Positions 1-12,259 of a stretch of DNA of 64,000 nucleotides are shown here, one piece after another. The first letter of the stretch is position 1. The number at the start of each line of letters is the position of its first letter. The position numbers and the translations under genes were made by a program. The notes under the pieces were generated by a model that was not told the origin of the DNA, ran no database searches, and was given only the letters and a program-made list of their open reading frames with translations. This stretch comes from Aphidius gifuensis (lineage: Eukaryota; Arthropoda; Insecta; Hymenoptera; Braconidae): assembly GCF_014905175.1 (NCBI RefSeq), contig NC_057788.1:6200001-6264000 (forward strand). The letters are read 5' to 3'.

Positions 1-419
1 AAATTTTTTTTTTATATATTTCAATTATTTATCACTAAAACATTGAGGTGATTAATTGTAAATAAATTTATATAGCAACGTAAATTCAACAAGCTCATGT
101 TTAACATGGCGGACTTTTGTTGAATATTGGCTCGTTTTTGCTAACCACAACGATGATGACACCATGGATGCGTTCATTTGCACGCAAGATTTTTTTTTTT
201 TTCAGTCCATTCCAGTTCATTCCGTTCAAATTTCAATTTAGTTCCCTTTGTCATCTTGGTCATGTTGTTTATTTAACTTGTTTACAAATTACAAATTGGT
301 CAGGTACATAATCTGGTAATGATAAATAAAATCTGAAACATATTTAAATAATTATTTAAAAAACAATACTTGATTAAATCTATGATTAATGAATTAATTT
401 TCAGAATAAATATAAAATA
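1..419 (+). promoter_or_regulatory. SENP8 upstream region with a probable 5'UTR intron
   Basis: No coding gene is supported here. An AACATGGCGGAC motif near 102-113 resembles the start regions of insect housekeeping genes. A splice-like donor (CAG|GTACAT, intron from 304) pairs with a TTTTCAG acceptor ending at 404, just before the SENP8 ATG. This suggests a 5'UTR intron of about 100 bases. The short open frame at 117-311 lies across this stretch and has no protein-like features. The intron is inferred from consensus only. Confidence 0.4.
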
Positions 420-1094
420 ATGGAGCAACATAAAAATTCAATGTCAAATGATGATAAAATTGTTCTTAGTTATTATGACTGTCTTATTCGTCAATCTGAT
501 AAAAATTTATTGACAGGAAAATACTGGTTGAATGACATTATCATTGGTTTTTATATGGAATATTTAAATAACAATATTGTCAGTAAAATTGATGATAAAA
601 AAATTGTTTTAGCTAGTCCTGAATTAACACAATTATTAAAAATGATGGAACCAAGTGATTATTCAACAATTCTTGATTCTTTCATCAACAAGGATAATAT
701 TAATTTAATATTTTTTCCATTAAATGATTCAGATAATTGTGAAGAAATTGGTGGATCACATTGGAGCCTATTAATTTATTCACATAATGAAAATTCATGT
801 TATCATTATGACTCATGTCATGGTGGTAATGATGACATAGCTAAAAAATTTTCAAAAAAAATATTTAAATATTTTTCATTAAATAATAATGGAATTTTTA
901 TAAATGCAAAATGTTTACAACAAAAAAATGCATATGATTGTGGAATATTTGTATTATGTTTTACAGAATTAATTTGTCAAAAATTATTAACAAAACAATG
1001 TGATAATATTAAGGATTGTGATACAAGTGATGTTGTTAATTACGTCAGCTCAAAACGAAATGATATCAATGAACTTATTGAATCATTGAGTTGA
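420..1094 (+). CDS. SENP8: SENP8/DEN1-type NEDD8-specific cysteine protease
   Basis: Single-exon gene of 224 residues, the usual size for this family. It belongs to the C48 (Ulp1-like) cysteine proteases, and SENP8/DEN1 matures NEDD8 and removes it from cullins and other targets. The catalytic set is visible: His114 in GGSHWSLL, Asp131 in YHYDSCHG, Gln167/168 and Cys174 in CLQQKNAYDCGIFVLC. The His-Asp spacing of 17 equals that known for human SENP8. The N-terminal 'YWLNDIIIGFY' element is also typical. The first Met follows a probable 5'UTR intron. SUMO-specific Ulp proteases are much longer, which favours the NEDD8 branch. The gene appears intact and sits tail-to-tail with the next minus-strand gene. 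Confidence 0.9.
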   Translation: MEQHKNSMSNDDKIVLSYYDCLIRQSDKNLLTGKYWLNDIIIGFYMEYLNNNIVSKIDDKKIVLASPELTQLLKMMEPSDYSTILDSFINKDNINLIFFPLNDSDNCEEIGGSHWSLLIYSHNENSCYHYDSCHGGNDDIAKKFSKKIFKYFSLNNNGIFINAKCLQQKNAYDCGIFVLCFTELICQKLLTKQCDNIKDCDTSDVVNYVSSKRNDINELIESLS

Positions 1095-1267
1095 AATAAT
1101 TAAAATTATCTTTTTTATATTTTCTAATTATTTTTAATGCCTCAAGTATTATAATTATTTTTTAGTCAATTTATTATGACAATTAAATTTGTTACAATAA
1201 AATGACATTATATTGCATTATACATTAATACAAACTAAATTTTTTTTCATTTATTTTATTGATTAAT

Positions 1268-2665
1268 TTATGGATCCTCGTCCCAAACAGTTTCAGTTAA
1301 AATAGCAATATTATCAAGACCTTGCATTGGTGCATACTCCAAATTCCACATGAGATTTGTAAATACAACTAGAAAAGCAAAAAAAAAAAAAATAATAATC
1401 GAGTTATAATTTCAATTTAATGCATAAAAATATAATATAATTAATACTAACGCATTTCACCACGATGAAGATCAGCAATTAATTCAGGACATGAACTATT
1501 ACATGGATTTATTGGTGTAAGTCTTAGTTGTGTTGCACCTCGTAATTGTGCAAGTGCAATTAAGCCAGAATCAAGTTCAACTCTTTTATAACTTGGACTA
1601 CTGTAATCAGATGACATTAGTACCCAATTAAAATGAGCTGGTGATACTGTACTTGAAAGAAAATAAGGACGTTGATAATATTTTCTCAATGCTTTAACAG
1701 CATTAATATCACAATTTTGCCAATGAACAAACCACTTGGCAACTTCTGGTGAATCAACACGTCTTAAAAATGCAGCTAAATCAGATGAACCAGTTCTAAG
1801 ATTTGATGTCAATGAACAAGGTACTGTTTCCATTAATTTTTCATTACCCAAATATAACTAAAAAAATAAAATAATATATATTTATAAATTAAACAAAGTC
1901 AACATTTAATTATAAATATGTTAATTGTTAATTGAATTTATTTACATGGGTTATATTGTCAAACCAAAAATAATCAGTATTCATAACTGCCCATGAATCC
2001 ATGGCATCAACAATTATTGCTGGTGCATCACGATTAAGATAATCATCAACCAATTGACGATATCTAACATCAGAAAGACGATCAATTGTTTCAACAGCTT
2101 GACATGTCTAAGTAAAAAATAAAAAAAAAACAATTAATAAGAATTTAAATATTTTTATAATAAACACAAAAACTTACAACACAATCTTCACCAGTTATTG
2201 GATTAGAAAATGGATTATTAATCATACAATTATCACGATAAATATCCTGCCAATTCCATAATGGTAATAATTTAATTGCAAATAAACGTGTTATTGCTGT
2301 AAAATGTATTCCAACAACACTCAATTGTGCTGTTGCAGATACAAGTATTCCAATTATAACAGTACCAATAATAACACGTAAAAAAATTTGAAACCAAGAT
2401 CTTTTCATTGTTTCAACAAGAGGTTGACATATAATGTCCATTTCTTCATCAGTAAATCCAGCTTGTTGACAATACCTGAAGTAAAATTTATAATTATCTT
2501 CTTCATCAAATAATATTTATTGTTTTAATTTTCCAAATTTACTTACTTGTAAAATGAATTAAGCTCATCATCAATGAGCCTTAATTTTTCTTGTTGACTC
2601 ATTTCATGAGGTTCTTTTGGAGCATAGGCTTTACGTGGTGCCTTTACACACTTGCTTCCCGACAT
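1268..2665 (-). CDS. Uncharacterised single-pass membrane protein with cupin/JmjC-like lumenal region
   Basis: Five exons: 2547-2665, 2178-2475, 1946-2107, 1452-1857 and 1268-1368. All joins are GT-AG and in frame, giving 361 residues. I cannot name it. The N-terminus (about 75 residues) is polar and rich in K/E. It is followed by one hydrophobic segment starting at SWFQIFLRVIIGTVIIGILV, then a long lumenal or extracellular part. The stretch DDYLNRDAPAIIVDAMDSW, a 'PYFLSS' segment and the C-terminal 'HRGEMLVFTNLMWNLEY' recall the start and end of JmjC/cupin-8 folds. No clear HxD...H iron-binding set is visible, so any cupin would probably be non-catalytic. Cysteines (CVTCQ; NPCNSSCPEL) fit an oxidising compartment. 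The gene model is solid; the fold is inference. Confidence 0.75.
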
Positions 2666-2910
2666 TTTTTTTCTAATTAAAAAACAAATTAATTTCAATA
2701 GCTTTTATTAAATAAATTATTTGTTAAACTGGGTGGAATGACCATTGGCAAAAGAATGACAATAGTATAATGAACCCAAAAAATCGTTAGCAATTATTGA
2801 ACGAACTGGGTTTATAATAAGAGCATGCGCATCAAAAAAATATTTAATAAAATAAAAAAAATATCTTTATCAAATATTTATAACAAAAAAAACAAGTTAT
2901 TTTTATTTAT

Positions 2911-5223
2911 TTATAAATTTTTACATCCTAAAATAAAATCACTCATATATTGTTTTTTAGCTGGAGGATTTTTGTGACTTTTCCATTCAATATGTTGTAA
3001 TATTACTGGTGTATATCCAACTTTTTTTAATTGTCGTATTTTACCGTTTAAAGTACCACAAGGTTCTGATTCATTACGATATGTTTGATTGTAAGACGTA
3101 GGTACTATTGCAATCCATTTATATTTATCAGTATTTGGTGGATATTTAATTGCACCAATTGGTAAATTTGGATAAATTTTATCAACTGCTATAAATTCAT
3201 TTGTTTCTTTATCAATACAACATATTATATCAATACGTTGATGATGTGGTAATATTTGATCTGTTTTTATTTTATCATTACCAATAATTTGTTTGATATA
3301 ATGTATTATTTCAGTAACATATTTTTGATTACCCTGAATAAATTCATCATGACTATCAGATACATCAATGTTCCAAGCAGAATGACGTTTACCAAGATAA
3401 CTTATAACTCTTAGTGGTAAAAATGGACCTTTATAATTTGGTTCTTCAATTTTTAAACCATTTTCAATTGCTAAATATTCACGTCCAATGAAAAATGAAT
3501 TATTATCATATACTTTATGAAGATAATCTGGATCCATTATTTCACTTATTATTTCAAGTGGATAAATTCCAACGTGACTGAGATATGTCAATGATGAACT
3601 AAGTGTTTTTGGATACATTAATAATTCATCTTTGCGATTTGGATTTTTAAGTTCATCAATTATTATTGAATAGAGTGGATGATTTGATGGATACTTGAAT
3701 ATCATCAAAACGAAAAGTATTCTTTCTAAATCCTTTAGTCTAGATGACGTTGCCTGTTCCATAAATCTATTTAAAAAAAAACAAATCATTAAAATAAATT
3801 TCATTATGATTTATTACAGAGATAAAACAATACTCTAGTTTTTTTTTTTATTCAATAAATTTTACCTGTTGATCAATAAATCAACAACTTCTTTTTCATT
3901 TATCAAAGTTGTTGCTGCAGCATGAGCAGCATGAACAATACAAGCAGTTGAAGCTGTACTGATTCGTGATTTAAATGCTCTTAGAAATTTTATAAATACT
4001 TCTGTCTCTTTTATTTGCAAGCTTTGTCTAAAAATAAAAAAAAACAAATTAATTAATTATTCATTCAACATATCAATTGTAAAAATGTAATAAAAATAAA
4101 CCAACCTTGATACTTTCATAAATGCACAAATAATAAAATTATCAATAGTATCAATATTTTCTATACAAAGTTTAATCATATGATTGAGTAATGCAGGATT
4201 TCTAATTCTAGTATTTGTCTTGAAAAATCCTAAACCAATGATACCAAGTTCTTCAATAGTATAAGTATTGATGATAGATTCTAAATGATATTCCAACTCA
4301 TACATATTGATTGCTGGTTTTCTACCAATATTTAATAAGAACATGTAGTGAACAAAATTTTCAGCTGTTAATTTTTGTGGTTTTGTTCCAAGTTTTTTTA
4401 GAGCACCATTTACAAATGGACCTCTTGGTAAACGCATTTGATAAAACATATCACAAGTCATTAATACTTCACTAACTGTCCAATCTTTTCTCATTCTCTT
4501 TTGACATTCTTCATTTAAATGATTTTCTAATTTAACTAGAGCTGGAAGTTTCTTTGATTTTTGTATTGGTAAAGCTGACATTGCAAGTGTTCTCAGTAAC
4601 AGCCATAATTCATCATTCGTTAAATTACCAGTATGATGATCAAGAAGATCCAGCAATCTTTCATGTTTATCACTCAAAGGTTCGTGATTAATTTTTGCAT
4701 GATAACATATTGATTTGAGTAACTTAAGTAATTCTGATGGTGCCAATGTGTTAGCTGTATTTTCTTCAAGTACTTTTTCATTTTCAGTTAAATTTTTTAA
4801 GAATGATTCATCATTAGTTAATTGATCAAAAAGAGGTGGAACAATTGTAGCTGAATATTTATTTGAACTATTAAGAATTGAATATAAATATCCATTTTCA
4901 GTAAATTGTTTATCATCAAAATTATCATCACAATTATCATTGTCATCATGAGTACTACTAGTGTTATTATCATCTTCAATATTTTGTGTTTTTTGTGATA
5001 AATTTGAGTAAGTTTTTATGGCCATGTTACTTGAATACAACTGATTGTTTTTATTTATTTTTAATATTGTATTAAATTGTGATTGATGATTTAATTTACA
5101 TGATGGTGTTATTTTATTGTTTGATGATTGATAGTAGTGTCTAGATCCATTGATGCTGGATAGTTTTAAATACTGAATTTCATAATTAGTCAAAATAAAT
5201 TGACTCACGCGTTTGTTAAACAT
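2911..5223 (-). CDS. FAST-kinase-domain family mitochondrial RNA-binding protein with C-terminal RAP domain
   Basis: Three exons: 4106-5223, 3866-4027 and 2911-3766, in frame, 711 residues. FASTK-family proteins act in mitochondrial RNA processing and stability. A leader at residues 1-30 (MFNKRVSQFILTNYEIQ) has basic residues and no acidic ones before Glu16, which fits import. Residues 210-420 carry helical repeats (e.g. NDELWLLLRTLAMSALP, WTVSEVLMTCDMFYQMRLPR) typical of FAST_1. Residues about 640-705 form the RAP domain: WIAIVPTSYNQ, then LNGKIRQLKKVGYTPVILQ and EWKSH. Length fits FASTKD proteins; FASTKD5 is my best guess but the paralogue is not settled. An acidic Asn/Asp-rich linker (near residues 85-110) is low complexity. 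I chose the Met at 5223 over an upstream in-frame one because the upstream peptide is hydrophobic AT-rich noise. Confidence 0.85.
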
Positions 5224-5459
5224 TTTATAATATTTTAAATAAACACTGTCACTTTTTTCTATTATTAAAAAAACAATAAATTGTATATTGTGATTTATCG
5301 AAATTTTTAATGTCAACACACGTGGAAATTTTAATAATATAACCAATAATATTGAATAATATATATAACATATATAATTAATAAACACACAACGATTGAG
5401 TATAAAAATAAAACACGAGATGGCCAAAAAGTATCATTATGCTGCCAAAGTTTTTTAAA

Positions 5460-5872
5460 TCAGGAAGACAGATGGCCAATGAGTTAATTCTCAGACATTT
5501 TTTGAAAATATATATATATCATCTCTTTCTTTAATTTCAAAATAGTATTTTCGTAGAAATTATTATTTCATTTCAAAAGAACTTTTATATAAAAATCACA
5601 ATTAAATCATTTTAAACAATTGACAAAAAAAAGTGTCTTTCATTCTTAAACAAGAGTGTATGCTTCCTGTTTTATGTAAATATTAATATACTAATATTTA
5701 AAGATAAGAAAGATTTAATCAAAAAGAATGACATGATAATATTTAAAAATAACATAAAACATTTCGTAAATAAATTCAACTGACTATTGATAAGAACAAT
5801 CAATCAATAATCATTCGATGTTTTAATGTAAATTTTTGTTCACGTAGTGATAGGGATAACAATTAATTTGAT
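5460..5872. repeat. ~413-bp direct repeat, left copy flanking F-box/LRR gene 1
   Basis: This stretch matches 8398-8814 in the same orientation over nearly its full length. Shared landmarks are ACAGATGGCCAATG near the start, AATGACATGATAATATTTAA in the middle and TTTTTGTTCACGTAGTGA near the end. It has no open frame. It lies between the FASTK-family gene start and the 3' end of F-box/LRR gene 1. It may be a duplicated promoter-type segment or an old terminal repeat. There is no coding content between the copies other than the F-box gene. Confidence 0.85.
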
Positions 5873-6151
5873 ATTTAAATAAAACTTTTTATTTATTTAT
5901 TTACTGGTTTTTCATATATTTATTATTTATTATCATTAATATTATATTTAGTATCAAAATAGGACATTTCAAAAAAAAATAAATAAATTTACGTCATTAA
6001 AGAATTGAAAATAAAAATAATATTATGAGTAATGCCATAAATACAGCTACGTGTTGAATAAAAAAAAATAAAATAAATAAAGTCAGATTATTGGTCAGTT
6101 ATCAACAATAGCTTACGAATTATCTAATTTTTTGTTTTGTTGTTTCTCTTT

Positions 6152-8045
6152 TTAAACATAATCAACTGCTAAATATTCATGTTCAATAGGTGTGTTGGGC
6201 TCACCATCTTCAAATGACATGACCACTTTCAATTTTTTTTTACGATTATTTGATATTTCTTGTGCTTTTTTGATAAATTCAAAAGTTACACCTGTGTTTT
6301 TAACGCTAAAATATTCCAACCCTGGTGAATTTTCAAGAACTTTCATGGCTGATTTATTTGTAATTTTATTGCTGAATGGTAAGGTCACAACTACCATATT
6401 TTTGAGTAATTTAATTGAAGAGTCAGTGACGTTATTTAAACCGGAACAATCAAGATTTCTTAAATAATTCATCTTTGAAATTGCCACTATACCAGCATCG
6501 GTTATCCAAGTACAATATATTTTTAGTGTTTGTAATTCCTTCATAACATTAGCAACATTATATAAAAAATCATCAGTAACTCGGGAATTTTTAATATCTA
6601 ATTCCTTGACCCACTCATATATTTCTAGGAAATGAAGTTTATTTTCATGATATTTACACTCGTCAGTAGCGACTATTATTTCAGGATCTGCCAAAGCTAC
6701 ATAATCACCTAAACTTTTCGGACAACTTATACCAGCAAGTTGTAACGTTTTCAAGGCCTTCAGTTTAGAAACCACCTGTAAAACAAATAATTCATAAGTA
6801 CTTATATGTAAAGAATAAAAAAGAATATTTTTTTTTTTAAATTAAGTTTAACTTACACTAGTGATTTTTTTTGGAAATTTCGTATAGACCTTTAAGCTTT
6901 CAGACCAATTTGACAAACTCAGTTCAGTCAATGTATCAGCAACGTTTAACAATGACTTGATTAAATTGCCAGGTATAACTGTATCTTGCTTTTTAAAACA
7001 TTGAAATATAATTTTCAATACTTTTAGTTTCAAAAGACGTGTAAATGAATTATCTAATATTGTATCGTCAGTATATTCAATTCTTATTCGAAGTTTTACG
7101 AGATTTGGACAAGATTCATTGACAACTGGTACTATGTTAAAGTGGTTATATGCTGTCAAGTCTAATTCTGTTAAATAACAACCACATTTATTAAGAAGCG
7201 ATTTTAAAAAACTAAATTGTCCATCGGTTGTTGGATAATTTTTCGTTAATAAATTAGGATACTCATCATATCTCCAATAAGTTAGTTCAAGTTTTTTGAC
7301 ATCAAACCAAGAGTAATAATCAAGGACTCTTTTCCATTGTTTGCATACTAAAAAAATTAAATTAATTGTCAATATTAAATAATTTATCTTATATGTTAAT
7401 TATTATTATCATACCCAATGCAATTTTTGGTCTTTCACATGCTGAAAGATACATGAATATTTCAGCCAGGCAATCATCATTAACACGTTCCATTGTCAGT
7501 ACATCTTTGGCATATGATTGATCATCATGATGACCGTATAGCTGAAAAGAATAATCAACATTTATATTTAATATTCTTATATTATACTGTTATTAATTAT
7601 TTAATCTGAATGCGGCTATTGGTACCCATTTTGTCAATTTAAATATAAAGTGTGATTTAGAGTGAATTTAGGCTTATTTTATATAGTTGAGTAAGTTTTA
7701 GCTACAGTTTGATGTCAGTTGGACTATAGCCTGGACCACTAAATCTACTTTACATTTATATTTTAATTTACCCTAATAACATTTTATACTTATTACCGAT
7801 TAATTTAATTCATTAGTTTATCAAGTTATTGTTATTATTAGGTTAATTTAAATATTAAATTAATCTGAAAAGAATGGTGGGGTATACTGCAGTTATTTTG
7901 GACTAACCTTATTTTCTATTTCGCTGCAATGTGTTGAAATTTGTCTTATACATGGAGATCTACTCCGTGGTCTTTGTATAACATTATTTTTGTTTACTAA
8001 GTTTATTTCCAACTCGGATTCACTTAATCTTTTGAACTGAGTCAT
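6152..8045 (-). CDS. F-box/LRR protein (SCF ubiquitin-ligase adaptor), copy 1
   Basis: Four exons: 7908-8045, 7415-7541, 6857-7347 and 6152-6775, in frame, 459 residues. An F-box at about residues 63-105 is visible as RVNDDCLAEIFMYL followed by ALVCKQWKRVLDYYSWFDV. Leucine-rich repeats follow, with FBXL-type units such as LKIYCTWITDAGIVAISKM and NNVTDSSIKLLKNM. Proteins of this type bind Skp1 through the F-box and recruit substrates to cullin-1 ligases; the target here is unknown. The N-terminal 46 residues are polar, with a basic RPRSRSP stretch. A diverged intact copy lies at 54029-55778 with the same intron positions and phases. Both keep open frames, so both are probably active. F-box/LRR families are known to expand in parasitoid wasps. 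Confidence 0.85.
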
Positions 8046-8264
8046 ATTTGATAAAATGTGATATGCACAATAAACAAGTTTTGGTTTAATATTTTTATAT
8101 TTCTATGTATTATATATACTTATATATTACATTTTAAAAAATCCAGTTTTGTTAATTTCTATTTAGATGAATTATTTCGCAGTCGGTTACAGGTGGTTTA
8201 TAGACGCTGATATAAACGCTACTAAACGATACAAAGCGGTATTTTGGCAAATATACTAAACAAT

Positions 8265-8329
8265 CAAGAAGACTAGAAATACAGGAGAACTTACTCCCTA
8301 TCTCTATTTGTATATTTCTAGTCTTCTTG
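8265..8329. repeat. 17-bp perfect inverted repeat (hairpin)
   Basis: CAAGAAGACTAGAAATA at 8265-8281 is repeated as its exact reverse complement at 8313-8329, with a 31-base loop. It lies upstream (in gene orientation) of F-box/LRR gene 1. It could be a MITE remnant or a structured element. No neighbouring target-site duplication was recognised. Confidence 0.7.
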
Positions 8330-8397
8330 TAAACAGTATTATGTAAAGAGAGTGGTGGCCAACTAGCATAGTTTTTGACCAGAAACAACTGAGAAAA

Positions 8398-8814
8398 CAG
8401 GAAAACAGATGGCCAATGGGCTAATTCTCAGCATATTTAAAATATCTTTCTCTCTCTCTCTCTCTTTAATTTTAAAATAGTATTTTTTTTTGTCAATTGT
8501 AGAAATAATTAGTTAATTTTGAAACAATTTTTTATATTAAAATTACGATTAAATGGTTTTAAAAAATTGACAAAAAAGAGTTCTTTCATCCTTGAACAAC
8601 AATTTATGCTTATTGCTTTATGTAAATATTAATATTTTAAGATAACAAAAATTTAATCATAAAGAATGACATGATAATATTTAAAAATAACATAAAACAT
8701 TTCGTAAATAAATTCAACTGACCATTGATAAGTACAATCAATCAATAATCAATAGTCACATGTTTTCATGTAAATTTTTGTTCACGTAGTGACAGAGATA
8801 ACAATCAATTTGAT
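8398..8814. repeat. ~417-bp direct repeat, right copy flanking F-box/LRR gene 1
   Basis: Partner of 5460-5872. This copy carries a (TC)n run near 8449-8465 that is expanded relative to the left copy. A short relic of its 3' part (CACATGTTTTCATGTAAATT) also occurs at about 55891 beside F-box/LRR gene 2. This shows the repeat was part of the duplicated segment. The remaining stretch to 9137 is AT-rich with no gene seen. Confidence 0.8.
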
Positions 8815-9137
8815 TCATAAATCAATTAATAATATCTTGCCACTTGTAAATGATTAGATAAAATATCTGTAAAGTCTTTGTTGTTGTTATTGTATGACAA
8901 CATTATTTTCTATTAAAAAAAAAAATCATTTATTTATCTTGAAAATATTATTTTTTTATTGTCAATTAATTGATACATTTTATTTTATTTAACAATCATC
9001 ATATAGATTCAATCAATTTATGATAAATTTAATTTTCTATTAACATTATATTTTAATTAACTATTACAATTTACTAATTTTTTAATTGAGCCTGAAATAA
9101 AATTTTAATATCAATTAGTTTAGACTTTAATTTTTCT

Positions 9138-10773
9138 TCAAGTATTTAAATAAATATTTACCTTTTTGTGTATTGCAAGAACTCCATCTTTATCTGTTAA
9201 AAGAATCTCAATGTATGCATGTCCAGTTGCATTAACAACTACAATTTTTCCTGTGCATGTATTATTTTTAATACTGCCAGAAATAACATCACAATATCTA
9301 CCAGCTGGAAGCTGAGTGTGGATCGTTGTTTTCAAATCGGTTTTATCACCATTAATAGCGATAAAAGCATTTTTACCTCGAGAAAATGCAATTTGATTAT
9401 TCAAATTATCCCACCATTCTGTTATTGAAGTTTTATTAGCGGCATTTCGAAAACCAACCATATTTTGTATTTGACGCCAGCGATGTTCACACACCCAGCC
9501 TCCTTTGCAACCTTTATTATTTTTCATTACTGGCGAAAGAATATTTCCTTGTGAGTCAGCTGGTGGACCTTGATCTTTGTTATCAAATGCAAATGAACTC
9601 ATGATTTTTGGAGTTCCATAAGGATAAGCAAGCATAAAAGCAACAGCCATTGTGTAAAGCCTCGAAGATTTATAATTAAGCACATTATTATCTCTTTGTG
9701 TATCATGATTATCAATGAAAATTACAGCATCAGAATTTGGTAACAAACCCCAATTATTACCGATAGTTTGAAGCCATTTTAATTGATTATTTCCTAAAAA
9801 TGCATTGCTTATTTCATTGCCATATTTAAATTCAGTAACTGTAGCAAAACCACTGTAGTCAGTTGCTGGAATACCACTATCTGCTATAACTTCTTGATAA
9901 ATAAATGGCTTAGAATCTTTAGCAAAACCACTTGTCGTACTAAGATCATGAAGTCTTGAATATATTACTTTAAGATCTTCTGGCCACATGTGTTTTGCAG
10001 CATCAATTCTAATGACAAATAAAAATTAATTATTACTAGTTAAATTTAATTTAAAAAAAATATATATTTACCGAAATCCAGCAATACCCATATCAATAAG
10101 ACCATTCATAAAATTAACAATTTTTTGTCGAACATTTTCAAGTTTCTGATTTAAATCATGAAGTCCAACAAGTTCACAATTTCTGACCATTACTGGATCA
10201 TCATAATTATTTATAGAACAAAATTTATTAAAGTCATTTTTTCCATAAGGTACAGCAGAATAATTTCTTGATGGTGGATCAGCTGTTGAACCTCCTGTTC
10301 CAATTACTTTTCCTGTTGATTGATCAGCACTCATATGATTAACTACTGCATCAACGTAAATTCTAACACCAGCTTTGTTGCATCGACTTATCATATTTCT
10401 AAGATCATTTTTATTTCCCGAACGAGTCGTCAATTTGTATGAAATTGGCTGATACCGTTCCCACCATGGTCTCGATGAAACAATTATATTTTCTTGTACT
10501 GGTGATATCTGTTTGTTGAAATAAAAAAATTATAAAAGAAAAACTTGTATTTTTTTTTTGGGTTTTTAATTAAAAAATAATTATAATTACTTGAATTCCA
10601 CCAAAGCCTCTTGGTCCAAGAAAAGATTCACATTCTTGAGCAATATCTGACCATTTCCACTCAAACAAATGAACAATGGTATCGTGTCCAGGTAAAAAAT
10701 GTGGATCTTTGTGAGAACTAGCAAATGCATTTGTTGCACAAAGACCAATTAATAAAATAACAAGTAATGTCAT
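9138..10773 (-). CDS. Amy: Secreted alpha-amylase (GH13, chloride-type)
   Basis: Three exons: 10591-10773, 10072-10508 and 9138-10008, in frame, 496 residues, the normal insect alpha-amylase length. It hydrolyses alpha-1,4 links in starch and glycogen, most likely in gut or saliva. A signal peptide (MTLLVILLIGLCATNAFA) precedes the (beta/alpha)8 barrel. Family landmarks: GFGGIQISPVQENI, RPWWERYQPISYKL and DAVVNHM. The catalytic trio is Asp209 (GFRIDAAKH), Glu246 (YQEVI) and Asp309 (FIDNHD). The Arg of GFRID and the downstream EHRWRQIQNMVGFRN fit the chloride site. The C-terminal beta domain is complete. The Met at 10773 is chosen because it starts a clean signal peptide; the in-frame Met at 10830 lies upstream of a TATA-like element. 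Confidence 0.96.
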
Positions 10774-10806
10774 TTTGTCTGTGTTACAATTAAATAAAAT
10801 CATACG

Positions 10807-10815
10807 TATATATAT
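10807..10815 (-). promoter_or_regulatory. TATA-like element upstream of alpha-amylase
   Basis: A TATATATA run lies 34-42 bases upstream of the chosen ATG on the minus strand, which would leave a very short 5'UTR. Insect digestive amylase genes commonly have a close TATA box. In such AT-rich DNA the motif could also be chance. Confidence 0.35.
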
Positions 10816-12259
10816 CGGTTTTGTTATCAATTGTTGATTAAAAATTTTAGATTAGAAATTGCATTCTTTTGCATTTAAAGTACTACGATTCACTTTTCTG
10901 CGATTGATAAGATGATGATAATAATCTGAAGATATTTTCACCAATGTGTCACTTCTCAAGTCAATAATCTTTACAAAGAAATTGTTTATTTTTCTATACC
11001 TATATTGAAACTTGATTTGCTTTTAGATGATTCTCGAAAAAACAACTTATATATTTTTAGCTGTGAGTAGAACGTGTAATGATGATGCTGATAATTATCT
11101 TTTAGAAAATTTATTTATAACATTGAGTAACACTTCTTTGTCATATAAATATTGATAAAAAAAAAAGAACAAAGAAATAATTTTTAAATTTAAAATTTTA
11201 TATACACAAAAAAATAAACGTGGTGTTGTTTCGACTCAATGTACAATTGTAATTGTTAATAAATCAGAGCATCAGTTATTAACAGCTTGCGCGGTCAGTA
11301 TCTGATTTTTTTTTTCGACGTCATTTGTTTATATTGATATGATGTGTTTAATTATGCAGTGACCTTTGACGGCTTTAATTTTGTGGGAGGTTTTAACGAT
11401 TGACCTTTATCGAGATAATTTTGTTGAAATAAAATCAACATTATAAATCGACACATAAAACATGAAATAAACTTATCATTTTTAAATTGAAACAATTTGT
11501 CGAATATTAATTGTACAGATAGAAAAAATTATTTGCATGTTATGGAGTTAATTCGAGTAACGTTAATCATTCAAGTCCATTATAAATATTTTTTTTTTTA
11601 ACATAAAAATATATTTTAATATACTTATTGACGTAATGTATAAGGAAAGTCCTTTATTTTCCGGAATAGATAAGATAAGATTAGTTAATTTTTTTTAGGA
11701 ATAAGTTCGAAAAGAAATTCGCAGTAGAAGTCAACAATTATTTCGTAAGCTTTAAATATTTTATGTATTATTTATTAGTAACTATAAAAGTAGATAATAA
11801 TGTTGTATAAAATTTCAATAAAAAAAAAAAAGATCTGGAAGATTTCGTTTTTTTTTAAAATGTAATAAAAATATCTAGTTCAGCTCAAGTTTACTTTAAA
11901 ACTAAATTTCAAGTATATGTTTCAGAGAAATTATATTACAATATAAAATATAAAACATAAGCGATATCTTTGATACTTTATAATACACTCATTGTCTATA
12001 TAATTATATAATTTTTTTTATTATTGGAAAAGAAACATACAACACAAACGATAACGTATAATTATAAAATCAATTGCTTGTGATGCAGCACATGTCAGGA
12101 GGGTGAAGAAACACATGTGTTGTCACTTTGATGTTTTTATTATTTTTTACAAAGAGAATATCTAATAATTATAATGAAATTTATTGCAATTTTTTAGTAT
12201 TTACTTGGAAAAAATACGACAATTGAAGTTTTAAAGCTTTCAAAGCAAGTACAAGGGAC
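10816..12259. other. Divergent intergenic region between alpha-amylase (-) and odorant receptor (+)
   Basis: About 1.4 kb of AT-rich DNA shared as the upstream region of two divergently transcribed genes. I see no coding frame, RNA gene or clear repeat. Confidence 0.5.

Noticed and set aside
117..311. 64-codon open frame upstream of SENP8
   Set aside because: It lies over the promoter and likely 5'UTR, has homopolymer-encoded Phe runs and lacks any family feature.
5460..8814. F-box locus as an LTR retrotransposon
   Set aside because: The ~415-bp direct repeats resemble LTR spacing, but there is no gag, protease, reverse transcriptase or integrase between them, and the internal gene has four exons with introns.
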